Shown one piece after another: positions 1 through 5,726 of a DNA stretch of 9,615 nucleotides. The stretch comes from CAYHPY01 sp964358485 (lineage in GTDB: Bacteria; Elusimicrobiota; Elusimicrobia; UBA1565; UBA9628), in NCBI GenBank assembly GCA_964358485.1, contig CAYHPY010000129.1, positions 1 to 9,615 of the forward strand, given 5' to 3'. The notes under the pieces are model-generated. The model was not told where the DNA came from. It saw only the letters and a program-made list of their open reading frames with translations, and did not search any database. Position numbers and translations under genes: made by a program. How positions within the stretch are numbered: position 1 is the stretch's first letter; every line of letters starts with the position of its first letter.

Positions 1-1196
1 ATCGTCTTGGCCTTGAGGCTGGCGATGCCGTATTCCGTGACCACGAAGTCCACGTCGGCCCGCGTGGTGACGACCCCGGTCCCCTCGGACAGGCAGGCCA
101 CGATCCGCGAGGCCGCCCCCTTCTTGGCCGTGGCGGGCATGGCGATGATGGACTTGCCGCCGTGGGAAAGAGCGGCGCCCCGGACGAAGTCCAATTGTCC
201 CCCGAACCCGCTGAAGAAGTTTTTCCCGATCGAGTCGGCCGCGACCTGGCCGGTGAGGTCCACCTGCAGGGCGGAATTGACGCAGACCATGTGGTCATTT
301 CGCCCGATCACCGAGGGGCTGTTGACGTAGTCGCTCGGATAGAACTCGAAGAGCGGATTGCGGCTGAGTTGCTTGTAGAGCCGCTCGCTGCCCATGGCGA
401 AGGAGGCCACGATCTTGCCGGGATGCAGGGTTTTCCGGCTCCCCGTGAGCGCCCCGCATTCCAACAGGGGCAGGATTCCGTCGGAAATCATCTCGGAGTG
501 GATCCCCAGGTCTTTTTTTCCCGTCAGCGCCGCCAGGATGGCGTTGGGCACCGAGCCGATTCCGATCTGGAGCGTGGCGCCGTCCTCGATCAGGGCCGAG
601 GCGTAGCGGCCGATGCAGATGGCCGCGGCGGTTTGCTCGGGCTCGGGAAGGGAGAAGATGGGATGGTCCCCCATCACGAAGGCGTCCACGTCGTCGACCT
701 TGATGAAGCTGTCCCCCAAAGTCCAGGGCATGCGGGGATTGACCTGGGCGACGACGTACTCGGCGGTCTCCACCGCGGCCTTGACGATGTCCACCGCTAC
801 GCCCAGGGAGCAGAAGCCGTCCTCGGGGGGAGGCGTGTGGATCAGGGCCACGTCCACCGGCAGGCGGCCGGAGCGGATCAGGCCGGGGATTTCGGAGAGC
901 AGGCAGGGGGTGTAGTCGGCCAGGCCTTTTTTGACCGCCTCGCGCACGTTGGACCCGATGAACAGGGCGTTGTGGCGCAGGCGCCCCTCAAAGCGCTTTT
1001 CGGCATAGGGGGCCGACCCCAGGGTCAGCAGGTGGATGACTTCCGCGTCGGCCAAGTTTTCCCCGCGGGCGGCGAGGGCGTCGACCAGGACCTGAGGCTC
1101 GGCCGCCCCGGAGGCGATCAAAATGTGGCGGCCGCTTTTTACCTTGGACAGCGCGTCCTGGGCGCTGGTGAGTTTCCCGTGAAAAATGTCGTCCAT
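1..1196 (-). CDS. Acetyl-CoA hydrolase/transferase family protein, 4-hydroxybutyrate CoA-transferase-like (3' end outside window)
   Basis: The enzyme moves CoA between a carboxylic acid and an acyl-CoA in the cytoplasm through a glutamyl-CoA thioester. Read on the minus strand, 398 codons are open before the window edge; Cat2/AbfT-type members are usually about 430 residues, so some 30-40 C-terminal residues are missing. The probable catalytic Glu is Glu235 in the motif GIHSEMISDG, close to the Glu of characterised 4-hydroxybutyrate CoA-transferases. The family glycine motif SGFGGQLDF lies at about 329-337, and GTGVVTTRADVDFVVTEYGI closes the visible part. The ATG at 1196 is preceded by a good Shine-Dalgarno (GGGAGGA on the minus strand, about 1201-1207). 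It lies 79 bases after the lyase gene on the same strand, so co-transcription is likely. Substrate is not determined: 4-hydroxybutyrate, butyrate, propionate and acetate are all possible in this family. Confidence 0.9.
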   Translation of the reverse strand, partial: MDDIFHGKLTSAQDALSKVKSGRHILIASGAAEPQVLVDALAARGENLADAEVIHLLTLGSAPYAEKRFEGRLRHNALFIGSNVREAVKKGLADYTPCLLSEIPGLIRSGRLPVDVALIHTPPPEDGFCSLGVAVDIVKAAVETAEYVVAQVNPRMPWTLGDSFIKVDDVDAFVMGDHPIFSLPEPEQTAAAICIGRYASALIEDGATLQIGIGSVPNAILAALTGKKDLGIHSEMISDGILPLLECGALTGSRKTLHPGKIVASFAMGSERLYKQLSRNPLFEFYPSDYVNSPSVIGRNDHMVCVNSALQVDLTGQVAADSIGKNFFSGFGGQLDFVRGAALSHGGKSIIAMPATAKKGAASRIVACLSEGTGVVTTRADVDFVVTEYGIASLKAKT

Positions 1197-1275
1197 GGCG
1201 TCCTCCCGGACGGGCCGAAGGGCCCCGCGGCTAAAAAAGCCGCTCCACCGAAAGAAAGTGCAACGAAGCGGCCCT

Positions 1276-2577
1276 TTATCGTCGGAGTTGGGACGCGCCT
1301 TCCGGCCGAGCCGTTGCGAGAAAGGCGGACTCCAGGTCCTTGAGGATGTCCATCGGGCTCTCCAGGCCGATGGACAGGCGCAGGCCCCCGGGCTCGCGCA
1401 TCGGCCCGGAAGCCTCGTAGGCCGAGTGGGTCATTTGAGAGGGCATTTCGATGAGGGTTTTGACGTGCCCCAGGCTGACCGCCAAGGTGACGGAATAGGC
1501 GTTGGCGGCCAAATTATCCAGGAAGGCGACGGGATCGACCGCCTCCTCCTTGACCCGGAAATAGATCATGTTGCCGGGCGCGAATTCCCCGTCGAAATCC
1601 CGGAGTTGGGTGCGGGCCAGGGAGTAGTTCGGAAAGCTCGGAAGGCCCGGATAGCGGACCTCCTTGACCAACGGGTTTTTCTCCAGGGAGCGGGCCACGA
1701 TCATGGCGGAGTACTGCTGGCGTTTGATGCGCAGAGGCAAGGTGGGCACCCCGTAGACCAGGATGGCCCAGGCGGATTTGGGGCCCAGGATGCCGCCGAA
1801 ATCCTTGCGGTAGCTCATCACCTCGGGATAGAGCTCCTTGGAGCAAAGGACCGCCCCGCCCACCTCGGTCCCGAAGCCTCCGATGTTCTTGGTCAGGCTG
1901 TAGACCACCATGTCGGCGCCCATTTCCAAGGGGCGTTGGCAGAAGGGGGTCGCGAAGGTGTTGTCGATGATCGAGTAGAGCTTCTTGCCGTTTTTTCGCG
2001 AACGATTGGCGGCCGCGCAAAGCGCGGAGACGGCCCGAACATCGATGAGGTCCAAGGTCGGGTTGACCGGGGATTCGTAGTAGAGCACCCGGGTTTTCGA
2101 GTTGACGGCGGCGGCCAGGGCCCGGGCGTCGGTGAAGTCCACGCGGGTGACCTTGATCCCCAGCCTCGGAAACCAGCGGGTGAACAGGGAGTGGGTGCAG
2201 CCGTAGAGCAAGGTGTGGGCCACGATCTCGTCGCCCGAGCGCAGAACCGCCCCCAAGCCCGCGGCGATGGCGGCCATACCCGAGGCGAAGGTCGCGCAGG
2301 CCTCGGCGCCTTCCATGTCGGCCAGCTCGGACTCCAAGAGTCCCCGGGTGGGCTCGCCCAGGCGGTCGTAAATGTAGACCGGCGGCTCGGACGGGTCCTC
2401 GGGCAACTGCCCGTACTCGGCGAATCCCCGGGCCCCGCGCCGGACGGACTCCAGGCGATAGGTTGTGGAAGAGGTTAAAGGGGGGACCACATGATGGGCG
2501 AAATCCCACTTCGCGCTGCGCGCGGCTCCGTGGATGATGCGGGTGGTTTTGCGATATCCTTCGCCGATTTTTTTCAT
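1276..2577 (-). CDS. Cys/Met-metabolism PLP-dependent enzyme, probably methionine gamma-lyase-like
   Basis: A 433-residue fold-type I PLP enzyme of the cystathionine gamma-synthase/methionine gamma-lyase/O-acetylhomoserine sulfhydrylase family. Visible landmarks are YDRLGEPTRG (70-79; Tyr and Arg contact the PLP phosphate of the neighbouring subunit), the cofactor-binding ASGMAA (98-103), IDNTFATP (204-211, Asp205 to the pyridine N), the PLP lysine Lys230 in SLTKNIGG, and SLGHVKTLIEMPSQMTHS (368-385). The stretch LYGCT (124-128) carries the Tyr-Gly-Cys-Thr arrangement typical of methionine gamma-lyases, where this Cys shapes the active site; on that basis I favour methionine gamma-lyase (methionine to methanethiol, ammonia and 2-oxobutyrate). 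A sulfhydrylase or cystathionine lyase cannot be excluded. The ATG at 2577 has Shine-Dalgarno GGAGGA at 2584-2589. It is the first gene of a probable two-gene operon with the downstream CoA-transferase. Confidence 0.88.
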   Translation of the reverse strand: MKKIGEGYRKTTRIIHGAARSAKWDFAHHVVPPLTSSTTYRLESVRRGARGFAEYGQLPEDPSEPPVYIYDRLGEPTRGLLESELADMEGAEACATFASGMAAIAAGLGAVLRSGDEIVAHTLLYGCTHSLFTRWFPRLGIKVTRVDFTDARALAAAVNSKTRVLYYESPVNPTLDLIDVRAVSALCAAANRSRKNGKKLYSIIDNTFATPFCQRPLEMGADMVVYSLTKNIGGFGTEVGGAVLCSKELYPEVMSYRKDFGGILGPKSAWAILVYGVPTLPLRIKRQQYSAMIVARSLEKNPLVKEVRYPGLPSFPNYSLARTQLRDFDGEFAPGNMIYFRVKEEAVDPVAFLDNLAANAYSVTLAVSLGHVKTLIEMPSQMTHSAYEASGPMREPGGLRLSIGLESPMDILKDLESAFLATARPEGASQLRR

Positions 2578-2585
2578 GGAAAGTC

Positions 2586-2610
2586 CTCCGTTTTCCGCCT
2601 AGCAACGGAG
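2586..2610 (-). promoter_or_regulatory. Hairpin overlapping the ribosome binding site of the lyase gene
   Basis: In the minus-strand leader, CTCCGTT (2604-2610) is a perfect complement of AACGGAG (2586-2592), with an 11-base loop. The 3' arm contains GGAG, part of the Shine-Dalgarno GGAGGA (2584-2589) that serves the ATG at 2577. The fold could mask the ribosome binding site. Function is inferred; 7-bp inverted repeats are not rare in GC-rich DNA. Confidence 0.35.
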
Positions 2611-2646
2611 CGGCCAAGTCCCGGGGCCGTTAGGTCCCTCGGGAGG

Positions 2647-2685
2647 TGGGTCCATTACCCGCCCATAAACGCCCCGAAGGACCCA
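2647..2685. repeat. Inverted repeat in the divergent intergenic region
   Basis: TGGGTCC (2647-2653) and GGACCCA (2679-2685) form 7-bp arms with a 25-base loop between the divergent lyase gene and the plus-strand gene at 2722. It could be an operator or an RNA hairpin for either direction. No known riboswitch consensus is visible in the 144-base gap. Confidence 0.3.
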
Positions 2686-2708
2686 TCGGGGGGCGGGGGA
2701 GGCCGCGC

Positions 2709-2714
2709 TATAAT
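2709..2714 (+). promoter_or_regulatory. Perfect -10 box (TATAAT), probably giving a near-leaderless transcript
   Basis: TATAAT sits in GCTATAATGG, 7 bases before the ATG at 2722. With normal sigma70 spacing, transcription would begin at or next to that ATG. No convincing -35 hexamer is visible at the usual distance. A nearly identical arrangement precedes the gene at 4948, which supports both calls. Confidence 0.55.
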
Positions 2715-2721
2715 GGAGACG

Positions 2722-3966
2722 ATGCTTCGAAGGCTTTCCGCCGCGCTTCTGCTTGTCTCGGCGCTCACTCCGCTTTGCCGCGCCCAGCGCGTGCGCGCGG
2801 TCCCCGTCAATTCCGGCGCAACCGGCGCGCGCGGGACGATGATCGCGGCGCCGCTCGGGGGTTCGTTCTCGAGTTTCCGCGGCGGAGCGCCCTCCTTGGG
2901 AGGGCTGACCTCCGTCCTGCCGTCGGCGCCGGGCTTGAGGCCCGCGGCCGGTTCCCGGGCCGCTTCCGCCGAAACCTCCCTTTCGCCGTCCATTCTCCCC
3001 GCCGCCGCGGGAAGCGAAGCGTCCGAAAAACCTTCCGCCAAGGCTCCCCGGAGCGTGGAAGCCGAGGTCGGAGTTTTGTCCGGGGACTTCTCCCGCCTTT
3101 CCGAGGATGCCCCCGCGGCTTCGGAGGCTCCGGGCGAATCGGACCATTCCTTCGGGCGGCGAACCGAGGATTTGATTTTGGGATCCCGCGCGATCCTGCC
3201 GAACGGCGTTCTGGGAACTGACGACCAGGCTCAATGGGGAAAACCCGCCGGGGACTCGATCAGCAAGGCCGCCCGCGCGGAATTCGGCGAGGCCCCGCCG
3301 GCCGGGGTGCCCGCGCCGCCCGTTCCGCCCTCCGGCCCGGCCGGTTCCCCAACCTCCTCCGGTGCCTCCGCGGTTTTCCTTAAACTTCTGGCCTCCGCCA
3401 TCTCCCTGGCGCCGGCGGCCCTGGCTTTGCCGGCGGTGCTGACCGGACCCATCTGGGCCCCGATCATGATGGGCGCGGCGGCCGGGCTCTTGGCCGTCTC
3501 TCCTTGGTTTCCCGCCGCGACTCCGAGGTTCATCCGCGACCTTCCCGGGCTAGCCCTCCTGCTCCTGGGAGCCGCGGCTTTCCTGACCGGCGTCAGCCTC
3601 TTGATCGGACCCGTGGCGATGCTGGGCGGCTGGGGGTTGTCGCGCCTGGCGCTGAAGGCCTCGGCCTTTCCCGTCTGGTACACCCCGGGCAGCCGCCCGA
3701 TCCTGAGTTCCTTCGTCGCCGCCTCCACCGCCGTCGCCGCCCTGGGCTTGGCGTTGGGCGGGGTTTTCGGGACCCTGCCTTGGGCCATGAGCCTGTTGTC
3801 GGGCGTTTTCAGCGTCTTTCTACTCATCCACCTGCCCCTGCCGATGATCGGGGCTGCCGGAAACGTGACGGCCAAGTTGTTCTTGGCCGCGGCGTGGCTG
3901 GCGGGCTTGGGCCGCCTGGCCATCTGGCTTGCCTTGTCGCCCGTGCGCCGGCTTCGCGGGCGCTAG
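2722..3966 (+). CDS. Signal-peptide protein with low-complexity linker and multi-pass membrane C-terminus, function unknown
   Basis: I do not recognise a functional family. The 414-residue product begins with a signal peptide (MLRRLSAALLLVSALTPLCRA, cleavage likely near residue 21). A long Ala/Pro/Ser/Gly-rich stretch follows (about 22-215) with few predicted structural elements. The C-terminal 200 residues hold five or six hydrophobic segments at about 216-242, 243-262, 274-302, 328-350, 352-372 and 384-405, ending in the basic tail SPVRRLRGR. This suggests an inner-membrane protein with a large exported N-terminal region. I chose the ATG at 2722 because it gives a clean signal peptide and lies just after the -10 box; the ATG at 2713 overlaps that box. 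GC-rich codon use matches the genome. The gene seems monocistronic, with 212 bases before the next one. Confidence 0.75.
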   Translation: MLRRLSAALLLVSALTPLCRAQRVRAVPVNSGATGARGTMIAAPLGGSFSSFRGGAPSLGGLTSVLPSAPGLRPAAGSRAASAETSLSPSILPAAAGSEASEKPSAKAPRSVEAEVGVLSGDFSRLSEDAPAASEAPGESDHSFGRRTEDLILGSRAILPNGVLGTDDQAQWGKPAGDSISKAARAEFGEAPPAGVPAPPVPPSGPAGSPTSSGASAVFLKLLASAISLAPAALALPAVLTGPIWAPIMMGAAAGLLAVSPWFPAATPRFIRDLPGLALLLLGAAAFLTGVSLLIGPVAMLGGWGLSRLALKASAFPVWYTPGSRPILSSFVAASTAVAALGLALGGVFGTLPWAMSLLSGVFSVFLLIHLPLPMIGAAGNVTAKLFLAAAWLAGLGRLAIWLALSPVRRLRGR

Positions 3967-3979
3967 CCGTTTAGTGCCG

Positions 3980-4017
3980 GGCATGGAGCAGTCGGTCCGG
4001 ACCGAGACCTGCATGCC
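3980..4017. repeat. 38-bp interrupted palindrome downstream of the membrane-protein gene
   Basis: The 14-bp perfect palindrome TCGGTCCGGACCGA (3992-4005) is enclosed symmetrically by GGCATG (3980-3985) and CATGCC (4012-4017), with 6-base unpaired steps on each side. It begins 13 bases after a stop codon and could form an RNA hairpin, but no T-tract follows, so a standard intrinsic terminator is not supported. A protein binding site or the edge of a mobile piece is possible. Confidence 0.45.
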
Positions 4018-4043
4018 TGACACCAGGGATGAAAATTTTTACT

Positions 4044-4155
4044 AAGGAACTAAGCGCGTTTTCGGAACGGCCGGGACGGCAACAACGGCGGCGTCGAACC
4101 ACGGGATTCTCCGGCCGCCCGCGGAATGGCCTGATAGCGGGCGCCGGAGTTCCTT
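4044..4155. repeat. Long-range inverted repeat upstream of the DUF3592-like gene
   Basis: AAGGAACT (4044-4051) pairs with AGTTCCTT (4148-4155). Inside it, GCGC (4054-4057) pairs with GCGC (4141-4144) and CGGCCGG (4068-4074) with CCGGCCG (4111-4117). The whole could fold into one long imperfect stem ending three bases before GTTATGC (4159-4165). This resembles the folded shape of a long attC site, but no good left-hand RYYYAAC box is present. It fills most of the 212-base gap 3967-4178, where I see no gene. Confidence 0.35.
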
Positions 4156-4159
4156 TTCG

Positions 4160-4861
4160 TTATGCAGACAGGTAGAGAATGGAACCATTGACTGGTAGCC
4201 GGCGCCTCTGGACGGTCTGGCTGCGGGTCAGGGTCCTAGGTAAAATCTACGCTCTGGCCATGTTCGCCTTGAGCCTGCTGTTTATCTACGGGCCCCAATC
4301 TATCCAGCCTGTTTCGGGCTTGAGTTTCCTCAGTCTGCTGGCTCTGACCTGTTTGGCCGTCGGATCCATGATTGGGTTGGAAATCCTCTCTCACATCCTG
4401 GGGGCGAACTGGAGCCAGGTGGAGGCTGATGTTCTGGAGGTGAAAGAGCAGGGCTTCGAATTCGGCACAAGCATCATCATCCGCTATCGATATCAGTGGC
4501 AGGGACACCTCTATGAGGGAATCCGTTCTCTTGAAGTAGAAACCGCTTCCTTTCAGGAAGTAGAGATGCTCTTGGCCCGCTATTCGGCAGGCAGTCGCGC
4601 TGGAATCCGGGTTTGCACCGCGCTGCCTTGGCTCTCGGTTCTGGAGCCGCGGTTTCGTTATAGTTTTGGTTTTGCCGCGATGATATTCCTCTTTTCGAGC
4701 TCAACCGGTCTGCTTCTCGCGCTCTTCCTCATCAGAGAGGTACTGCACGGGTCCTGGCGCGAGACCCTGGGATGATATTCTGGGCGAACGACTATAAACC
4801 GAAACCATGTGTCCTGCATAACACAGAATTGGGCCGACCGCCGCGGCGGCGCATTCGGGCG
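4160..4861 (+). mobile_element. Candidate solitary integron gene cassette carrying the DUF3592-like gene
   Basis: In an integrated cassette, the first bases (the TTRRRY half of GTTRRRY) are complementary to the inverse core box of the attC at its own 3' end. Here GTTATGC (4159-4165) lies 13 bases before the ATG at 4179, and its exact complement GCATAAC (4816-4822) lies 40 bases after the stop codon; the match extends to 9 bp. A short GC-rich foldable stretch follows the right box and ends in GTTGAGG (4861-4867), a degenerate core box. The enclosed single short ORF has visibly lower GC than its neighbours. Against the call: GTTATGC and GTTGAGG each depart from GTTRRRY, the internal pairing is weak, no integrase is in the window, and a 9-bp match between two flanks of this size could arise by chance. 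Confidence 0.33.
4179..4775 (+). CDS. DUF3592-like membrane protein
   Basis: A 198-residue protein with two N-terminal membrane segments (about 21-38 and 48-72), a soluble loop of about 75-160, and a third segment near 163-186. The loop matches the usual DUF3592 layout: WSQVEADVLEV (78-88), then strands IIIRYRYQWQGHLYEGIRS (99-117), a turn with ARYSAGSRAGIRV (133-145), and LEPRFRY (155-161), which stands where the family has its conserved Leu-Glu-Pro before the last helix. Function of DUF3592 proteins is unknown. By eye the base composition is clearly less GC-rich than all neighbours and codons such as TAT, CGA and ATT are used freely, suggesting acquisition by transfer. The ribosome binding site is weak (AGG about 9 bases upstream). 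Confidence 0.72.
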   Translation: MEPLTGSRRLWTVWLRVRVLGKIYALAMFALSLLFIYGPQSIQPVSGLSFLSLLALTCLAVGSMIGLEILSHILGANWSQVEADVLEVKEQGFEFGTSIIIRYRYQWQGHLYEGIRSLEVETASFQEVEMLLARYSAGSRAGIRVCTALPWLSVLEPRFRYSFGFAAMIFLFSSSTGLLLALFLIREVLHGSWRETLG

Positions 4862-4867
4862 TTGAGG
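4816..4867 (+). repeat. attC-like recombination site (candidate)
   Basis: The order is GCATAAC (4816-4822, fits RYYYAAC except position 3), an asymmetric spacer, CCGA (4834-4837) able to pair with TCGG (4855-4858), a 12-bp palindromic tip CCGCCGCGGCGG (4838-4849), and GTTGAGG (4861-4867). At 52 bases it is slightly shorter than typical attC sites. The AAC/GTT ends are present, but L-box pairing is poor. It lies in the 172-base gap between genes, in which I see no coding sequence. Confidence 0.3.
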
Positions 4868-4899
4868 CCTATGGCCATCATTAAATAAACAATGGGCGA

Positions 4900-4933
4900 G
4901 GCGGAGTCGTGGCCGTCAATTCCCGCCTTTTTT
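4900..4933 (+). terminator. Weak possible intrinsic terminator
   Basis: GGCGG (4900-4904) can pair with CCGCC (4923-4927), directly followed by six T (4928-4933). The 5-bp stem and 18-base loop make it weak. It would end transcription from the DUF3592-like gene just before the next promoter. Confidence 0.3.
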
Positions 4934-4935
4934 GC

Positions 4936-4941
4936 TATGAT
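4936..4941 (+). promoter_or_regulatory. Extended -10 box (TGCTATGAT), probably giving a near-leaderless transcript
   Basis: TATGAT is preceded by TGC, the extended -10 signature, and lies 6 bases before the ATG at 4948. The ten bases GCTATGATGG differ at one position from GCTATAATGG before the gene at 2722, and the distance to the start codon differs by only one base. There is no Shine-Dalgarno for the ATG at 4948, which fits a leaderless message. Confidence 0.5.
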
Positions 4942-4947
4942 GGCGCC

Positions 4948-5493
4948 ATGAATAAACTTTCACTTTTCGCCGCCGCGCTCGTCCTGTCGGTCGCCGCCGC
5001 CTCGGCCCTGGAAGGACCCGAGGCCGCCCGGTTCGGGGCCGAAGCCTCGTTCCGCGGCCTTTCGGGTTTCAAGGCCGCCATGCCGCCGAAGTTGATCCTT
5101 AAACAGGCCGACGAAGCCGCCGCCGCCCTCAAAACCGGAACCCGCGTGGTGCGGCTCTCCGGCCATCTGAGCTTGAGCGGCAACGCCCACATTCCGCAGG
5201 GTTCCTCCTTCGCCCACGTCACGATGTCGGGCTGGACGAGCCTGACCGATCAGGACGGCCGCCGGGTGGACGGCTCGATCCACTTCTCCGAGACCGGGAT
5301 GTACCACGCCTCCGGTTCGCACGTCTCCGGGTGGGCCCGGCCCTCGGCCTACGTCTCCCTGTACCAAAACGGGAAACTGCTCGGCTCCGGGCGAGTGGAC
5401 GGCAGCATTTACGTCTCCGGGTGGAACTCCAACGGCTGGGTGAATCTTTCCGGCTCGGGCACCGTCTCGGGTACTATCTACGTTCAGGAATAG
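4948..5493 (+). CDS. Small secreted repeat protein, function unknown, first gene of the histone operon
   Basis: The 181-residue product has a signal peptide (MNKLSLFAAALVLSVAAASA, cleavage probably after Ala20), a short helical region to about 63, and a Ser/Gly/aromatic beta-rich half. The latter holds three related units, each opening with [MV]SGW (93-96, 126-129, 156-159) and closing in V-x-G-[ST]-I-[HY] (108-113, 150-155, 173-178), so an extracytoplasmic beta-sandwich or short solenoid is likely. No enzyme motif is visible and I do not recognise the family. The ATG at 4948 gives a standard signal peptide; a GTG in the same frame at 4909 would put unrelated residues before it and is rejected. 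The stop codon is 8 bases before the histone ATG, so the two genes should share a transcript. Confidence 0.78.
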   Translation: MNKLSLFAAALVLSVAAASALEGPEAARFGAEASFRGLSGFKAAMPPKLILKQADEAAAALKTGTRVVRLSGHLSLSGNAHIPQGSSFAHVTMSGWTSLTDQDGRRVDGSIHFSETGMYHASGSHVSGWARPSAYVSLYQNGKLLGSGRVDGSIYVSGWNSNGWVNLSGSGTVSGTIYVQE

Positions 5494-5501
5494 GAGGCCG
5501 C

Positions 5502-5696
5502 ATGGCTAAGGCAAAGGAAATGATGGTCATCGCCAGCAAGGCGAAGGCGATTCTCAAAAAGTCAGGCTGCAATACCGCCGGCGACGGCCTGGAAGGGCTC
5601 AACGGCTGGGTGTATTGGCTTCTGGACCAGGCCGCCAAGCGAGCCAAGGCCAACGGCCGTAAAACCGTCCGCGCCCACGACTTCATCAACATGTAA
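5502..5696 (+). CDS. Bacterial histone-fold DNA-binding protein
   Basis: A 64-residue basic protein with the layout of a single histone fold: helix 1 about 9-19 (VIASKAKAILK), loop 1 about 20-25, long helix 2 about 26-51, loop 2 at 52-55 and a short helix 3 at 57-64. The segment NGRKTVRAHDF (51-61) mirrors the archaeal histone motif AGRKTIKAEDI: Arg53 and Thr55 form the loop-2 R-T pair, and Asp60 stands seven residues after Arg53, as in the canonical Arg-Asp salt bridge. Helix 3 is cut short, and there is no tail. It would be expected to dimerise and bind DNA in the nucleoid. The ATG at 5502 is set by a strong AGGAGG at 5492-5497, which overlaps the stop of the preceding gene; an in-frame upstream extension to 5331 would overlap that gene and is rejected. 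An intrinsic terminator follows directly. Family assignment is from motif match, not a profile search. Confidence 0.88.
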   Translation: MAKAKEMMVIASKAKAILKKSGCNTAGDGLEGLNGWVYWLLDQAAKRAKANGRKTVRAHDFINM

Positions 5697-5701
5697 TCGG
5701 G

Positions 5702-5725
5702 CTCCCCGGTTTCGGGGAGTTTTTT
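5702..5725 (+). terminator. Intrinsic terminator after the histone gene
   Basis: CTCCCCG (5702-5708), loop GTTT, CGGGGAG (5713-5719), then six T (5720-5725). The 7-bp GC-rich stem and T-tract are canonical. It begins five bases after the histone stop codon, and the next start codon (ATG at 5727) follows the T-tract after one base. Confidence 0.9.
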
Positions 5726-5726
5726 G

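Noticed and set aside
1227..1243. Hairpin GCGGCT/AGCCGC in the 79-base gap after the lyase gene
   Set aside because: Six-bp stem with an A/T loop but no T-tract on the downstream side for the minus-strand transcript, so not supported as a terminator; lyase and CoA-transferase are more likely co-transcribed.
162..1343. Plus-strand open frame of 393 codons across the CoA-transferase region
   Set aside because: It is antisense to a clearly recognisable enzyme, is composed of Gly/Asp/Arg/Val-rich sequence with no family match, and has no supporting start signal.
1186..2478. Plus-strand open frame of 430 codons over the lyase gene
   Set aside because: Shadow of the PLP enzyme in GC-rich DNA; the minus-strand reading has all catalytic motifs.
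2577..2721. Possible SAM or other methionine-related riboswitch before the lyase gene
   Set aside because: The leader is short and I see no recognisable riboswitch core; only simple hairpins are present.
4159..4822. Flanking inverted repeats read as transposon ends
   Set aside because: No target-site duplication beside GTTATGC and GCATAAC, and no transposase; the integron cassette reading fits the boxes better.
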